64,000 nucleotides of DNA from assembly GCF_900215535.1 (NCBI RefSeq), contig NZ_OCND01000008.1:124001-188000 (forward strand). The letters are read 5' to 3'. Shown in pieces: positions 53,664 through 62,657 of this stretch. The translations under genes and the position numbers were made by a program. The first letter of the stretch is position 1; each line of letters begins with the position of its first letter. Source of the stretch: Pseudoxanthomonas wuyuanensis (GTDB lineage Bacteria > Pseudomonadota > Gammaproteobacteria > Xanthomonadales > Xanthomonadaceae). The notes below the pieces were generated by a model, which was not told where the DNA came from, did not search any database, and saw only the letters and a program-made list of their open reading frames with translations.

Positions 53664-56174
53664 TCACCAATGCTTGGACACTGCGACGCTCAGAAACCGG
53701 CCGATGGCCGAGTAGTTCGTCGAGTCGTAAGGGACATCGGTCATCGCAACAGGCGCATACAGGGGAGGCTCCCTGTTGAGCAGGTTCTGGCCAATGAGCG
53801 AAATCTCCAGCCCCGACCACGGACCATGGCGTCCATCAACCACGTAGCGGATTGTCGCGTCGACCGTTGTGAATGAAGACGTCCGCTTACCCGTCGTGCG
53901 GTCGGCTACGCCATCAATATGGTTGGCGAACATCGATGCCGTGAGGCTGCCGTTGTCCCAGACGGCACCAAGCCGGGCGCTGACCTTTGCGGGATAGAAC
54001 AGCGTGCCCGACAGGTCGAAGGGCGGTTGATTCGCGGTGTTTCTCTGCGAGCTGTCCAGCCAGCTTGCCGAGCCGCGAAGCGTCAGCCGTCCCGTACCTA
54101 GGTCCATCCGGTAGCTACCGCTCAAATCGACACCCTCGATGCGCTGCCGCATCGCATTGGCGTATTGGCCGTATGCAATGGCCACCACCTTGTCCGGGTC
54201 GTAATCGGCGCCGGCGTAGTTGTAGAACGCATGGGAGTAGGTGGCCAGGACCGCTGCCAGTTCCTCTGCATCCGGGGAGTACAGGATAAAATCGGCCAGC
54301 GCGGGATTGCTCAGGCTCTGGCTGTACACCGGTAATGGCTGTATCACCCGTTGGTCATAGTTGATGCGGAACCACGTCAGCTCTGCTTCAAGCGCCGGCA
54401 GCGCAGCCGGATGGAAGGCCAATGAGGTCGTCAAGGTGTTCGCGCGCTCCGGCTCCAGCTCAGGGTTGCCGCCGAAGGCCATCAGTACCGTGGCGTCAGA
54501 AGGATACCCCGCCCCGCCTACCGCGCTGGCCGTCCAAAGGCCCGCAATCCGGTTTGCATACAGTTGGCTCAGCATCGGCGCCTTGAAGGATTCGCCCCAG
54601 GACGCCTTCAAGGTGAGGTCGGGACCGGGGCTATAGATCACTCCGAGCTTGGGAGTGGTGACACTGCCAAAGCTGTCGTAGTCCTCTCCGCGCAACGCGG
54701 CAGACAGCACCAGCCTGCGGACGCCGGCAACACCCATGTCCGGGCCGACCAGCGGCAGATTCAATTCGCCATACGCATGGCGGCTGCTTTGCCGGCCGCC
54801 TTCGCGGGTGCCGCGCAGATAGGAGATGTTTTCGTAATCACTCCTACGGTTTCCGGCGCCCACTGCCAGTCGCGCCTCGCCACCCGGTAGCGTGAACAAT
54901 GGGCCTTCCGCTCCCGCCTCAAACGATTCGCTTTCATTGCAATAGCAGGAGTGAAGCGCAAGGGTGGATGCATTGGTCCCCGCCACCACCATCTGCGTCC
55001 TGTTGACGTTCCTGTCTTTTCCCCATGCCGCCCCGACCGTCACTACCCAGCCGCCGGGAAGTGAAAACTCCATGCCTGGCGCCACGGACGTGGTGGTGGT
55101 TTCCGAGAAGTTCTCGTAGTAGAACGCTCCGTAGTTTTGGTACCAGGCCTGGCTCCGTTCTGTCCGGAAGGCATCCAGCTGAAATTCGGCGCGGTCGCCC
55201 AATGCTTGATGCGCGCTGAGCAGGCCGCTGCCGAGGTCACTTCCTGGATAGAGAACGAACGGCTCGTCCATGTGCGCCGTGTAACGGCGTTGGCCGGCGT
55301 GAATCGGGTCGACCGTGCTGTCCTTGTAGGTGGCTATCAGCCCGCCACTTGCCCAGGCCGTACCGGCAACCGCGGCGTACTCCCGGGTTGTCAGCCCGCC
55401 GTCCGTGGCTCCGCCATGGCGGGTGCTGAGGGTCACCCCGTCGAAGTCGCGTTTGAGCACCACATTGCCAACGCCCGCAACCGCGTCGGAGCCGTAGATG
55501 GCCGACGCACCGTCGGCGACGATATCAATGCGCTCCACCGCGGCGACCGGAATGGCGCTGATGTCCACCGCCTGGCCGAAGCCGCTGTTGGGCAGACGCC
55601 GGCCATTCAATAGCGTCAGCGTGGCATCCGCACCGATGCCCCGCAGATTCAGGCTGGATCCGCCGGTGGCGTTCTGGTTGTAGGTGTTGCCGGAACCGGT
55701 TGCCGTCACCACGCCGGGATTCTGCCCGCCACTGAAGTTTTGCGGAATGTTCCGGATGACCTCACCCAGGTCCGCGAAGCCTTCCTCCCGGATCCGTTCG
55801 CTGCCAATCGTGATGACCGGCGATGGCGTTGTCCCGCCACGGATGCGTGTGCCGGTAACGATGATCGACTCCAGGTTGGTTGCTGCTGGTTCCGGTCCTG
55901 CCGCCGGCAGCGGCCTGTCGGCACTGCTTGAATCCGCGTGGGTCGCTGGCGGGTCGACGTTGGCGTCCACCTCCTCCGTCACCTGCGCCGCGGTGCCGTA
56001 CAGCGGCAGCAGCGATGCCACGGGCACCTCGATTTTGGTGTCGATGGGCTCAGTGCCTGCCTGGGATTGCGCGACCACGGCTGTGGCCTCCTGGGCCGGG
56101 GCCAGACCGGTCGTGCCGGTGGTGACAGCAAGCAAGGCGATGGAAAGAGCTTTCCGTGAACTGCTTCTCTTCAT
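53664..56174 (-). CDS. TonB-dependent receptor of the lasso locus
   Basis: This 836-residue outer-membrane protein has a signal peptide (SRKALSIALLAVTTGTTGLA), a long linker with a TonB-box-like ESIIVTGTRI, a plug domain (NIPQNFSGGQNPGVVTATGS, LNLRGIGADATLTLLNGRRL, ADGASAIYGSDAVAGVGNVV) and a barrel ending in Trp. AAGGA precedes ATG 56174. It is 10 bases upstream of the isopeptidase start, so the two are probably co-transcribed. It most likely imports the released lasso peptide. Confidence 0.93.
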   Translation of the reverse strand: MKRSSSRKALSIALLAVTTGTTGLAPAQEATAVVAQSQAGTEPIDTKIEVPVASLLPLYGTAAQVTEEVDANVDPPATHADSSSADRPLPAAGPEPAATNLESIIVTGTRIRGGTTPSPVITIGSERIREEGFADLGEVIRNIPQNFSGGQNPGVVTATGSGNTYNQNATGGSSLNLRGIGADATLTLLNGRRLPNSGFGQAVDISAIPVAAVERIDIVADGASAIYGSDAVAGVGNVVLKRDFDGVTLSTRHGGATDGGLTTREYAAVAGTAWASGGLIATYKDSTVDPIHAGQRRYTAHMDEPFVLYPGSDLGSGLLSAHQALGDRAEFQLDAFRTERSQAWYQNYGAFYYENFSETTTTSVAPGMEFSLPGGWVVTVGAAWGKDRNVNRTQMVVAGTNASTLALHSCYCNESESFEAGAEGPLFTLPGGEARLAVGAGNRRSDYENISYLRGTREGGRQSSRHAYGELNLPLVGPDMGVAGVRRLVLSAALRGEDYDSFGSVTTPKLGVIYSPGPDLTLKASWGESFKAPMLSQLYANRIAGLWTASAVGGAGYPSDATVLMAFGGNPELEPERANTLTTSLAFHPAALPALEAELTWFRINYDQRVIQPLPVYSQSLSNPALADFILYSPDAEELAAVLATYSHAFYNYAGADYDPDKVVAIAYGQYANAMRQRIEGVDLSGSYRMDLGTGRLTLRGSASWLDSSQRNTANQPPFDLSGTLFYPAKVSARLGAVWDNGSLTASMFANHIDGVADRTTGKRTSSFTTVDATIRYVVDGRHGPWSGLEISLIGQNLLNREPPLYAPVAMTDVPYDSTNYSAIGRFLSVAVSKHW

Positions 56175-56339
56175 TCCGCGTCCTTCGTTCTTCGTCTGAG
56201 GGACGGCAGCAGCAGTTGCTTGGACGCACCCCAGCAACACGCCGCGCCGCTAGCGTTAGATGTAGCGGTTTGCCCTTTTTCCCCGCGTCACTTCCGGCTC
56301 AATTGCCCCTGTTCGGAACCGACGGAAAAAGGGATCAAA

Positions 56340-56385
56340 ACTACGTTAAACGTAGCTAACCGAAATACTACGTTTAACGTAGTAT
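56340..56385. promoter_or_regulatory. two palindromic operators in the TonB/XRE divergent promoter
   Basis: Site 1 is ACTACGTTAAACGTAGC (56340-56356). Site 2 is ACTACGTTTAACGTAGT (56367-56383), extended to 21 bp of symmetry by flanking AT pairs. They lie between the TonB receptor (minus) and the first XRE gene (plus), and a third copy precedes the second XRE gene. Confidence 0.8.
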
Positions 56386-56441
56386 CCGAGTCAAGTTCCC
56401 GCCCGGATGCTTCCGCATAGTCGGATTTCCGGGTATGCGAT

Positions 56442-56789
56442 ATGGCTGACAAGGAACAGGTTGCTATCTATGGACGTCGTCTACGCGAGGCGCGGGAGAG
56501 CATTGGCATCTCGTTGGAAGACTTGGGGGTCGCAGTCGGCCTGGATCCATCCGGCGCCAGCGGCCGTCTCAGCCGTTACGAAAACGGCATCCACCAACCC
56601 AAGCTGGGTCTGCAGAGATTGCTGGCACGAGCCCTGCAGAAACCGCTGGCCTACTTCTACGCCGAAAATGACGAGCTAGCGCAACTGATCTCCAACTTCG
56701 GGCGCAGAGACGAGCCCGGGCTGAGGCCTATCGAGATTAAGAAGAAGGGAAAGGGAAAGGGAAAGGGGAAGGGGAAGCGAGGCTCGTAG
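56442..56789 (+). CDS. XRE family regulator 1 with Lys-Gly tail
   Basis: This 115-residue protein has an XRE helix-turn-helix (YGRRLREARESIGISLEDLG, VAVGLDPSGASGRLSRYENG, IHQPKLGLQRLLARALQKPL), then AYFYAENDELAQLISNF. It ends in a Lys-Gly run (about residues 99-112) coded by a GGGAAA-type hexamer repeat. It lies 57 bases after operator site 2. It is paralogous to the next gene; both probably bind the shared palindrome and repress themselves and the TonB receptor. Confidence 0.88.
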   Translation: MADKEQVAIYGRRLREARESIGISLEDLGVAVGLDPSGASGRLSRYENGIHQPKLGLQRLLARALQKPLAYFYAENDELAQLISNFGRRDEPGLRPIEIKKKGKGKGKGKGKRGS

Positions 56790-56870
56790 ATACCAACCAA
56801 CGGAGCGCTCCGTTGTCGTTTATGAGCCACGCGTAGTGCGACGCCAAATCGCTTGACCGGGCAATCAGAG

Positions 56871-56887
56871 ACTACGTTTAACGTAGT
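56871..56887. promoter_or_regulatory. palindromic operator upstream of XRE regulator 2
   Basis: ACTACGTTTAACGTAGT, identical to site 2 at 56367. The distance from its centre to GTG 56948 (69 bases) almost equals the distance from site 2 to ATG 56442 (67), and parts of the intervening DNA are similar, so the whole regulator-promoter unit was duplicated. Confidence 0.8.
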
Positions 56888-56947
56888 ATCGCAATGACAC
56901 GCGCATCCGGAAGCTTCCCCATATGGAAGTCCGGGATACATGCAAGC

Positions 56948-57232
56948 GTGGTCGATAAAAAGTCGCTTCCCGTCTATAGCCGCCGACTGCGTGAGGCGCG
57001 GGAAGCTCTTGGCATCTCTCAACGAACGTTGGGAATCCAGGCGGGGTTGGATGAATTCGTTGCCAGCACACGCGTCAATCGCTACGAAACAGGCGTACAC
57101 CAACCCGACCTGCTGACGCTGCAGCGGCTGGCCAAGGTCCTCGGCCAGCCGGAGGCTTACTTCTATGCAGAGGACGACGAACTCGCGCAGCTGATCAAAG
57201 ACTTCAAGCGCCAGGGCAAACACAAACGCTGA
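56948..57232 (+). CDS. XRE family regulator 2
   Basis: This is a 94-residue XRE protein. It starts at GTG 56948 (VVDKKSLPVYSRRLREAREA), which aligns with MADKEQVAIYGRRLREARES of regulator 1. An ATG at 56894 would add 18 residues with no counterpart. HTH: LGISQRTLGIQAGLDEFVAS, RVNRYETGVHQPDLLTLQRL; the tail is YFYAEDDELAQLIKDF. It lacks the Lys-Gly tail. Confidence 0.87.
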   Translation: MVDKKSLPVYSRRLREAREALGISQRTLGIQAGLDEFVASTRVNRYETGVHQPDLLTLQRLAKVLGQPEAYFYAEDDELAQLIKDFKRQGKHKR

Positions 57233-57309
57233 CGCTGCACCTCGCGCGCCCAGTTCCGGGGAATAGACCATCAAGCAGCCGCAGCTACGGACGTAAGTGA
57301 ACTCTGAAG

Positions 57310-58293
57310 CTAGCGCTCCAGCTTGAACTTCGTTTCCAGAAATACGCTTTCCCGATGGAAGTCCAGAAATTTACGCTGGCCCTCAGAGAAGGAGCCGACA
57401 TTGATTGCGACATCCGGGTCAATGCCCATACGGCGTAGTGATTCACCATGGGCAACGGGGGAAACCAGTACTCTGCCGTCGTTCTGGAAACTTATGAATC
57501 CACGGTCGAACAGATGATCGATGCTAGGGGTGAGCAACAATCCGTTCTCGCCATCCAACCTTTCGTCGTTGGTCGAGTCGCGCCATGGCTTACAGTGGCT
57601 CGCGCGCAGGTGTTCGATTCGGTCCACACGGGTAACGCGACAGGCATGTTCCAGCTTCCGGACGTTCTGTTTGAACAATCCCTGCCCCCGACGCGCCATC
57701 ACAATTGCCTTCCTGGTTGTCTCCGGAACTGTGGAATCTTGTGTTACCACCTGTAGCTCGTGCTCTTCCCATTCGAGCAACCCCACGGCGATGGACGGCT
57801 GCACCGCGTCGGCGACACGGCTGGCTTGCACGATATTTCGAGCTTCTCGCCCAATGATGTCCACCAGCGTAACAGCGAATCTGTCAGATACCGAGGTAAG
57901 GTAGACGCTCTGCAAGCCATGACCGTTGGATTGCAGGGGTGCATATCGCTTTGGAAGCTCTGGCGCCAATAGCGCCATGTGGTCAGCAGGCTTTACCGGC
58001 CCCCGCAGTTCTACGAACCGGACATCCACCCGCCACCCGATCTTGTCCCAGTACGCGCCTGACAGGCCAAATGCCAGCGGCTTGGGCGCTTCATAGGCGT
58101 GGGAAGCAGCGATCCCAATAGCCTTGACGAGGCCGTCTGCGTACGAAAAGACCACATCGCTTGGCGCGACTTCACGCATGAAGTCGTAGAAGGCATTGCT
58201 ATGACCATTGGCCTTGCGCTTCGGCGACCACATGTAGCCGCCCGGCACTTCGTGTCGGTACGTCTGCTTCTGGTTGACCCACCAATATCGCAT
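57310..58293 (-). CDS. EVE/PUA-like domain fused to HNH endonuclease
   Basis: This 327-residue protein has an N-terminal EVE-like module (MRYWWVNQKQTYRHEVPGGY, NAFYDFMREVAPSDVVFSYA) that in other proteins reads modified bases in DNA. The C-terminal HNH_2-like nuclease has CRVTRVDRIEHLRASHCKPW, DSTNDERLDGENGLLLTPSI and DHLFDRGFISF. This domain pair is typical of modification-dependent (type IV-like) restriction enzymes. No methyltransferase is adjacent. It is a candidate phage-defence gene next to the PIN-like gene. Confidence 0.87.
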   Translation of the reverse strand: MRYWWVNQKQTYRHEVPGGYMWSPKRKANGHSNAFYDFMREVAPSDVVFSYADGLVKAIGIAASHAYEAPKPLAFGLSGAYWDKIGWRVDVRFVELRGPVKPADHMALLAPELPKRYAPLQSNGHGLQSVYLTSVSDRFAVTLVDIIGREARNIVQASRVADAVQPSIAVGLLEWEEHELQVVTQDSTVPETTRKAIVMARRGQGLFKQNVRKLEHACRVTRVDRIEHLRASHCKPWRDSTNDERLDGENGLLLTPSIDHLFDRGFISFQNDGRVLVSPVAHGESLRRMGIDPDVAINVGSFSEGQRKFLDFHRESVFLETKFKLER

Positions 58294-58703
58294 GACGTAG
58301 CTGGTCCGAGGATGATTGGATTGTAGCTAGGTCGAGTTCAGGTTTGACGCTCAAAGCGCGGACGAAGAGGTGGATCTGACCCTGGAGTTCAGGCTTCCGT
58401 ACCGCTCACCACCCTCGAAAGCTGCCAGCTGCAACCGGAAAGTGAGCCTAGCCCCCTGATTTCCATTGGAACCCCACTATGATGGAAGTCATTCACTGTC
58501 AGGAATATACCTACTGACCCGAAGCCCCGCGCATGCGAATCTGCTCAGGTACAAATTCCACCGCAGGCTAGATTCAATTCCTATCTCACGACTAGAGACC
58601 TCCTTCTCTTTGCGTAATTCACCCGAACCAGATGGATCGGCCTGGCTCCACCATTCTTACCAAGAACCGCCAACATGCCGGGCAAGAGCGCAGAGGGAAC
58701 TTC
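58294..58703. other. 410-bp divergent intergenic region
   Basis: Between the HNH gene and the PIN-like gene. No supported small gene or repeat. It should contain the promoters of both. Confidence 0.4.
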
Positions 58704-59873
58704 ATGCCAGCAACATTCGGAAAGATCGCATGCATCAAGGCATCCAGACCGCCAGGGGTAGTACCAGAGCTCACATTAGAGCGCCTGCGCGCTAACCAGG
58801 AGAAGAATGTATCAACGCAGTTGGTGCCCGACAGCAATGTGGTTATCGACATGATTGATGCCGCAGACTCCCAGGATTCTCAGAAGGCAACTAGAGCCAG
58901 GGATCGTTTGCAACCACTAACGAGCTTCCTGCGTTCCTGTTCCGAGAACGGACTGAGATATCACATAAGTCCGTTCTTCGGGCTCAACGAAATGCGGAAC
59001 GACAGCGCGGGACCTGGTGTGGCCTCCTTGGATTCGTTCAGCAGTAGGTTCGGGTTGCACTGGGTCGATGCGCATCCGGAGCATGACGTGAGCCAAATGA
59101 TAGTTGGCATCCTGACGCGAGGATTTCGCGAGCTTGAAGCCGAACTCCAGTGCGTCCTGGCGCCACCGTACTGCGCGCTGCTGCTGATGCTGGTGGTCGC
59201 TCGTGATCTTCCCAGCGCCTCACCACTGGCAAGATTCCGCCACTTCCTGCGTCTTTACCGACGTCTGATCGACGTTATTTCGATCAGGGAGATCACTATT
59301 GCCAGGTTCGCGTTCGCACCTGAGCCAGTCGAGGAAGGCTCGTTATACCCGACATGGAGCAGAATCCTCCTCAACTTCACTAAGCGCCAGAAGCTTTCGC
59401 AGAGGTGGCCTACGACAGCTTCCCAGCTAGACAAGGCTGCTCTCAATGGAGCCTTCGACTTGTTCTTGCTCAATTCCGCACTATTGAGCGATTACAAGGG
59501 TCTCCAGGGCGAACGCTTGGACACTTGGATACTTACCGCCGACGCGAAGCTTGCCGCATTGACTGACGCGGTACATCACACAGACATGGGCACCGGGAAA
59601 ACCGGCTTATTTTGTGTCACCCAGGACTATCGCGACCAAGGCGATTATTGGCGCGAGACACACCACGATATGCAGGCATTGAATACCCGCTTCCGCCCTT
59701 GGTTGAAAACGTCCGTCGTCCAACAGCGCGCACGTGCCATAAGCATCATGGCATTAGCAGAGCAGGGTCTTCATGGACGTCAACCTCCCCAAGGAATGAC
59801 GCTCCGTTTCTCCGGAGATCCGAAAATTGGCCACCAGCGTATCGGGGTGCTGATACCTCCGCCATTCTCATAA
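58704..59873 (+). CDS. hypothetical protein with N-terminal PIN-like start
   Basis: This 389-residue protein is not recognised. After a basic segment, TQLVPDSNVVIDMIDAADSQ resembles the first strand of PIN-type RNases (D-N-V), and further acidic residues occur near HTDMGTGKTGLF. The middle is largely helical and leucine-rich (CALLLMLVVARDLPSASPLA). AGAGGGAA precedes ATG 58704. Its place beside the EVE-HNH nuclease suggests a defence or nucleic-acid role. No signal peptide. Confidence 0.6.
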   Translation: MPATFGKIACIKASRPPGVVPELTLERLRANQEKNVSTQLVPDSNVVIDMIDAADSQDSQKATRARDRLQPLTSFLRSCSENGLRYHISPFFGLNEMRNDSAGPGVASLDSFSSRFGLHWVDAHPEHDVSQMIVGILTRGFRELEAELQCVLAPPYCALLLMLVVARDLPSASPLARFRHFLRLYRRLIDVISIREITIARFAFAPEPVEEGSLYPTWSRILLNFTKRQKLSQRWPTTASQLDKAALNGAFDLFLLNSALLSDYKGLQGERLDTWILTADAKLAALTDAVHHTDMGTGKTGLFCVTQDYRDQGDYWRETHHDMQALNTRFRPWLKTSVVQQRARAISIMALAEQGLHGRQPPQGMTLRFSGDPKIGHQRIGVLIPPPFS

Positions 59874-60019
59874 CCGTTGCTCAAGAAGAACACTCAGAAG
59901 AAGAACGGGTTCAGGTTGGCCAACGGTTAAAAGCGAACCTGGCGCAGCAACATAGGAGCCAGGGGAAATATCCGTTTGAATCCCTGCCCTGCAGTGCGGC
60001 GGGATCATCGTCTTTGGGG

Positions 60020-60045
60020 CTCGCGGCGGGATGCCGCTCCTACGG
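60020..60045. repeat. REP-like GTAGGAGCGGC motif
   Basis: CTCGCGGCGGGATGCCGCTCCTACGG is a known style of dispersed hairpin repeat (read on the minus strand as GTAGGAGCGGCATCCCGCCG). It lies in the 350-bp gap before blaI, otherwise empty. Confidence 0.55.
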
Positions 60046-60170
60046 AATGCCAGCCATTGGTGCGTACGGGCGCTCTTTCGGCATTACCGCAGCGGGTTCC
60101 ATGGCCGGGCGGGCGGCCCGATCCCTACCGTTCGTCGGCAGGCTGGCGGAATGACTTCCGGCAGGGTTGA

Positions 60171-60210
60171 CTACAGTTGTAGCCATGAGGCATGTTGCCT
60201 ACAGGTGTAG
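60171..60210. promoter_or_regulatory. two BlaI-type operators
   Basis: CTACAGTTGTAG (60171-60182) and CTACAGGTGTAG (60199-60210) both contain the TACA-NN-TGTA dyad bound by BlaI/MecI repressors. They lie just upstream of the blaI start at 60224, so autoregulation is expected. Confidence 0.85.
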
Positions 60211-60223
60211 TCATGAGGTGGGT

Positions 60224-60616
60224 ATGGCCAAGTCGCGAAAATCCATTGGCGATCAGGAGCTGGCGCTGCTCCAGTACGTGTCCGAGCACGGCGAGGCGTC
60301 GGTGGGTGAGGTGGCCGCGGCTTTCGCCCAATCGCGCGGCCTGGCCCGCTCCACGGTGCTGACCATGATGGAGCGCTTGCGCGCCAAGGCCTATCTGCGG
60401 CGCCGCCAGGTGAATGGGGTCTACCGCTATGCCCCGGCTGCGCGTGCCGACGATGTGATGCGCAGCGCGGTCGGCAGTTTTGTCGAGAAGACCTTGCAGG
60501 GTTCGGTGTCGCCCTTTGTGGCCTGGATGTCCGAGCGTACCGAGGTCAGCGAAGACGAACTGGCGGAATTGGAAGCGTTGGTCGCCACGCTGCAATCCAA
60601 GCGCAAGGAGAGCTGA
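60224..60616 (+). CDS. blaI: BlaI/MecI/CopY-type repressor
   Basis: This 130-residue winged-helix repressor has IGDQELALLQYVSEHGEASV, ARSTVLTMMERLRAKAYLRR, RQVNGVYRYAPAARADDVMR and a C-terminal dimerisation helix region. GAGGTGG precedes ATG 60224. It is the first gene of an operon with the BlaR1-like sensor. No beta-lactamase gene is close, so the targets are elsewhere or involve cell wall stress. Confidence 0.93.
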   Translation: MAKSRKSIGDQELALLQYVSEHGEASVGEVAAAFAQSRGLARSTVLTMMERLRAKAYLRRRQVNGVYRYAPAARADDVMRSAVGSFVEKTLQGSVSPFVAWMSERTEVSEDELAELEALVATLQSKRKES

Positions 60617-60617
60617 C

Positions 60618-62537
60618 ATGGCGCTCGAATACGTCGGCGAAATCCTGCTGCCGCGCCTGTTTGCCGCCAGCGTGCAGTCGACCCTGCTTGTGGCGGTGGT
60701 CTGGGCATTGTGCCGTTTGCTGCCGCGTCTACCGGCAACGGCGCGTTGCTGGCTGTGGTGGCTGGTGGCGCTGCAGCTGGTCGTGGGTGTGCTGTGGGCC
60801 AGTCCGCTGGCGTTGCCGCTGCTTTCGGCCGCGCCGGAAACGCAAACGTTGTTTGTTCCATCGCAGCCGCTGGCGGCAACGATTGCGACGAACGCCGCGG
60901 CGGTGCCGCCTTCTTTCCCGCAAGCATCGTCCCTGCCGTCCGCGCTGGTTCCGCTGGCCTCTGCCTGGTCGTGGCCGTTGGCGTTGTCGGTGCTATGGCT
61001 GTTGGGCCTTGGCCTGATGATTACGCGCACCCTGCTGGGCTACCTGGCAACACGGCGCCTGCTGCGGGAGTCGGTGCCATGCCGCGATGCGGCGCTGATA
61101 CAGGCATTGAATCTAGCCGCCGAGGCGCACGGCCTGCGTACGGCACCCAGGCTGCGCCTGTCGCACGCCATCGGGTCCCCGCAGCTGATCGGTCCGTGGT
61201 CGCCGGTGCTGATGCTGCCGGCCCATCGGCTGCCGTCGCTGGATGCCGACGAACTGGACATGGCGCTCACCCACGAGCTGACGCATCTGCAGCGCGGCGA
61301 TTTGTGGTGGGGCCTGCTGCCGGCACTGGCGCAGCACCTGTTCTTCTTCCATCCGCTGGCGCATCTGGCCGCGCGCGAATATGCCTTTGCCCGCGAAGCC
61401 GCCTGCGATGCCGCCGTGCTTGCCGGCAATCCCCATTGCGCGGGCGACTATGGACGCCTGCTGCTGCGGCTGGGCGTTGCAACCCGCCCCAGCGGCGGGC
61501 TGGCCAGCGCCTCTCCCACCTTCCTCATGCTCAAGCGGAGGCTGCTGATGTTGCAGCGAAGCGCTTCGCCTCTGCGCACCAGCGCATTGGCACTGACGAT
61601 CGCCGTGGCGATATTCGGAGTGGTGCCCTACCGGCTCACCGCCCAGGCGGCCCAACCCGTTGCGCCCGCTGCCGATTCCGCACCTGCCGCGTTTCCGGTG
61701 CCGGTACCCGTGCCGGTGCCGATGGAAATTCCCATCGTGATGACCGCTTCGCAGGCGATGGCCGCTCCCGGCATCGTTCCTGCCCCCCCGGCGGCACATG
61801 CACCTCCCGCGGCGCCACCGGCTCCTTCTATCGCGGCGGCGGCGGTACCCGCCGCCCCATCCGCACCCGCGCCGCCTCTGGTCAGCAAAGGTAGCTGGAT
61901 GCATAGCGATGGCGACTACGCGCACGTGCTGATCGACGGCGATACCACCCACACCGTTGGCAACAGCGATGATCTTCGCGCCGCGAAGTCGCAGCAGCGC
62001 AACGGCGAGGCGTTATTATGGGTGCGGAAGGATGGCAACACCTACGTGGTGCGCGACATGGCCACCCTGCGCCGCCTGCAAGCGGCTTATGCGCCGGTGG
62101 CGAAACTGGGGGAAGAACAAGGCCGGCTTGGCGCAAAGCAGGGTGAATTGGGCGCGGAACAGGGCGAACTGGGTACGCAGCAAGGTCAACTCGGCGCATT
62201 GCAGGGCGAACTCTCCGTCCAGTTGGCCGCCGCCGTCATGCGCAGCGTGAACACCGGCTCCGATGCCGCCAAGGCCGAGGTGTCTGCCGTGGAGCGGCGT
62301 TTGGCGGCGTTGGGGGACCAGCAGGAACAGCTTGGGCGTGAACAACAAGCCCTTGGGGACAAGCAACAGGAACTCGGCCGCCAGCAGCAGGCTCTGGGCG
62401 AGAAGCAACACCTCGCCGGTGAAGCGGCCCAACGCGAAGCCGATCGCTTGATAGAGGCGGCCATCGCGAATGGGTTGGCGCAACGGGTTACGAAGAAAGA
62501 CGTTTCCCCGACGTTTGGGTTCCAATTCCTGCCATAG
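60618..62537 (+). CDS. BlaR1-like M56 sensor peptidase with heptad-repeat tail
   Basis: This 639-residue protein has four membrane helices, with the M56 zinc site HELTH near residue 219 and the following REAACDAA Glu region. After the last helix there is a long Pro/Ala-rich linker, then a C-terminal stretch of QGELGAE-type heptads (LGEEQGRLGAKQGELGAEQG, LGREQQALGDKQQELGRQQQ), predicted coiled coil. The penicillin-binding sensor domain of classical BlaR1 is missing. AAGGAG precedes ATG 60618, just after blaI. It probably cleaves BlaI on an envelope signal other than beta-lactam acylation. Confidence 0.88.
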   Translation: MALEYVGEILLPRLFAASVQSTLLVAVVWALCRLLPRLPATARCWLWWLVALQLVVGVLWASPLALPLLSAAPETQTLFVPSQPLAATIATNAAAVPPSFPQASSLPSALVPLASAWSWPLALSVLWLLGLGLMITRTLLGYLATRRLLRESVPCRDAALIQALNLAAEAHGLRTAPRLRLSHAIGSPQLIGPWSPVLMLPAHRLPSLDADELDMALTHELTHLQRGDLWWGLLPALAQHLFFFHPLAHLAAREYAFAREAACDAAVLAGNPHCAGDYGRLLLRLGVATRPSGGLASASPTFLMLKRRLLMLQRSASPLRTSALALTIAVAIFGVVPYRLTAQAAQPVAPAADSAPAAFPVPVPVPVPMEIPIVMTASQAMAAPGIVPAPPAAHAPPAAPPAPSIAAAAVPAAPSAPAPPLVSKGSWMHSDGDYAHVLIDGDTTHTVGNSDDLRAAKSQQRNGEALLWVRKDGNTYVVRDMATLRRLQAAYAPVAKLGEEQGRLGAKQGELGAEQGELGTQQGQLGALQGELSVQLAAAVMRSVNTGSDAAKAEVSAVERRLAALGDQQEQLGREQQALGDKQQELGRQQQALGEKQHLAGEAAQREADRLIEAAIANGLAQRVTKKDVSPTFGFQFLP

Positions 62538-62657
62538 GGATTTCGAAGTAATCGATCTTCTTCGCTGAAAGTTGGTGCGCTGCTGGGCGGGTGGGCAACC
62601 GTTCCCTGTTCCCCATTGGCTATTTCCCACTCCCGTTTTCTCCAACGGAGGCCGCTC

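Noticed and set aside
56442..57232. A type II toxin-antitoxin pair
   Set aside because: Both genes are XRE regulators and neither is toxin-like; each has its own operator.
59612..60154. A 180-residue plus-strand frame after the PIN-like gene
   Set aside because: It overlaps the end of the real gene and then a REP-like repeat; the composition is not protein-like.
62100..62440. Regular short repeats that could suggest a CRISPR array
   Set aside because: They are in-frame heptad codons (QGELGAE type) of the BlaR1-like coiled-coil tail, without spacers.
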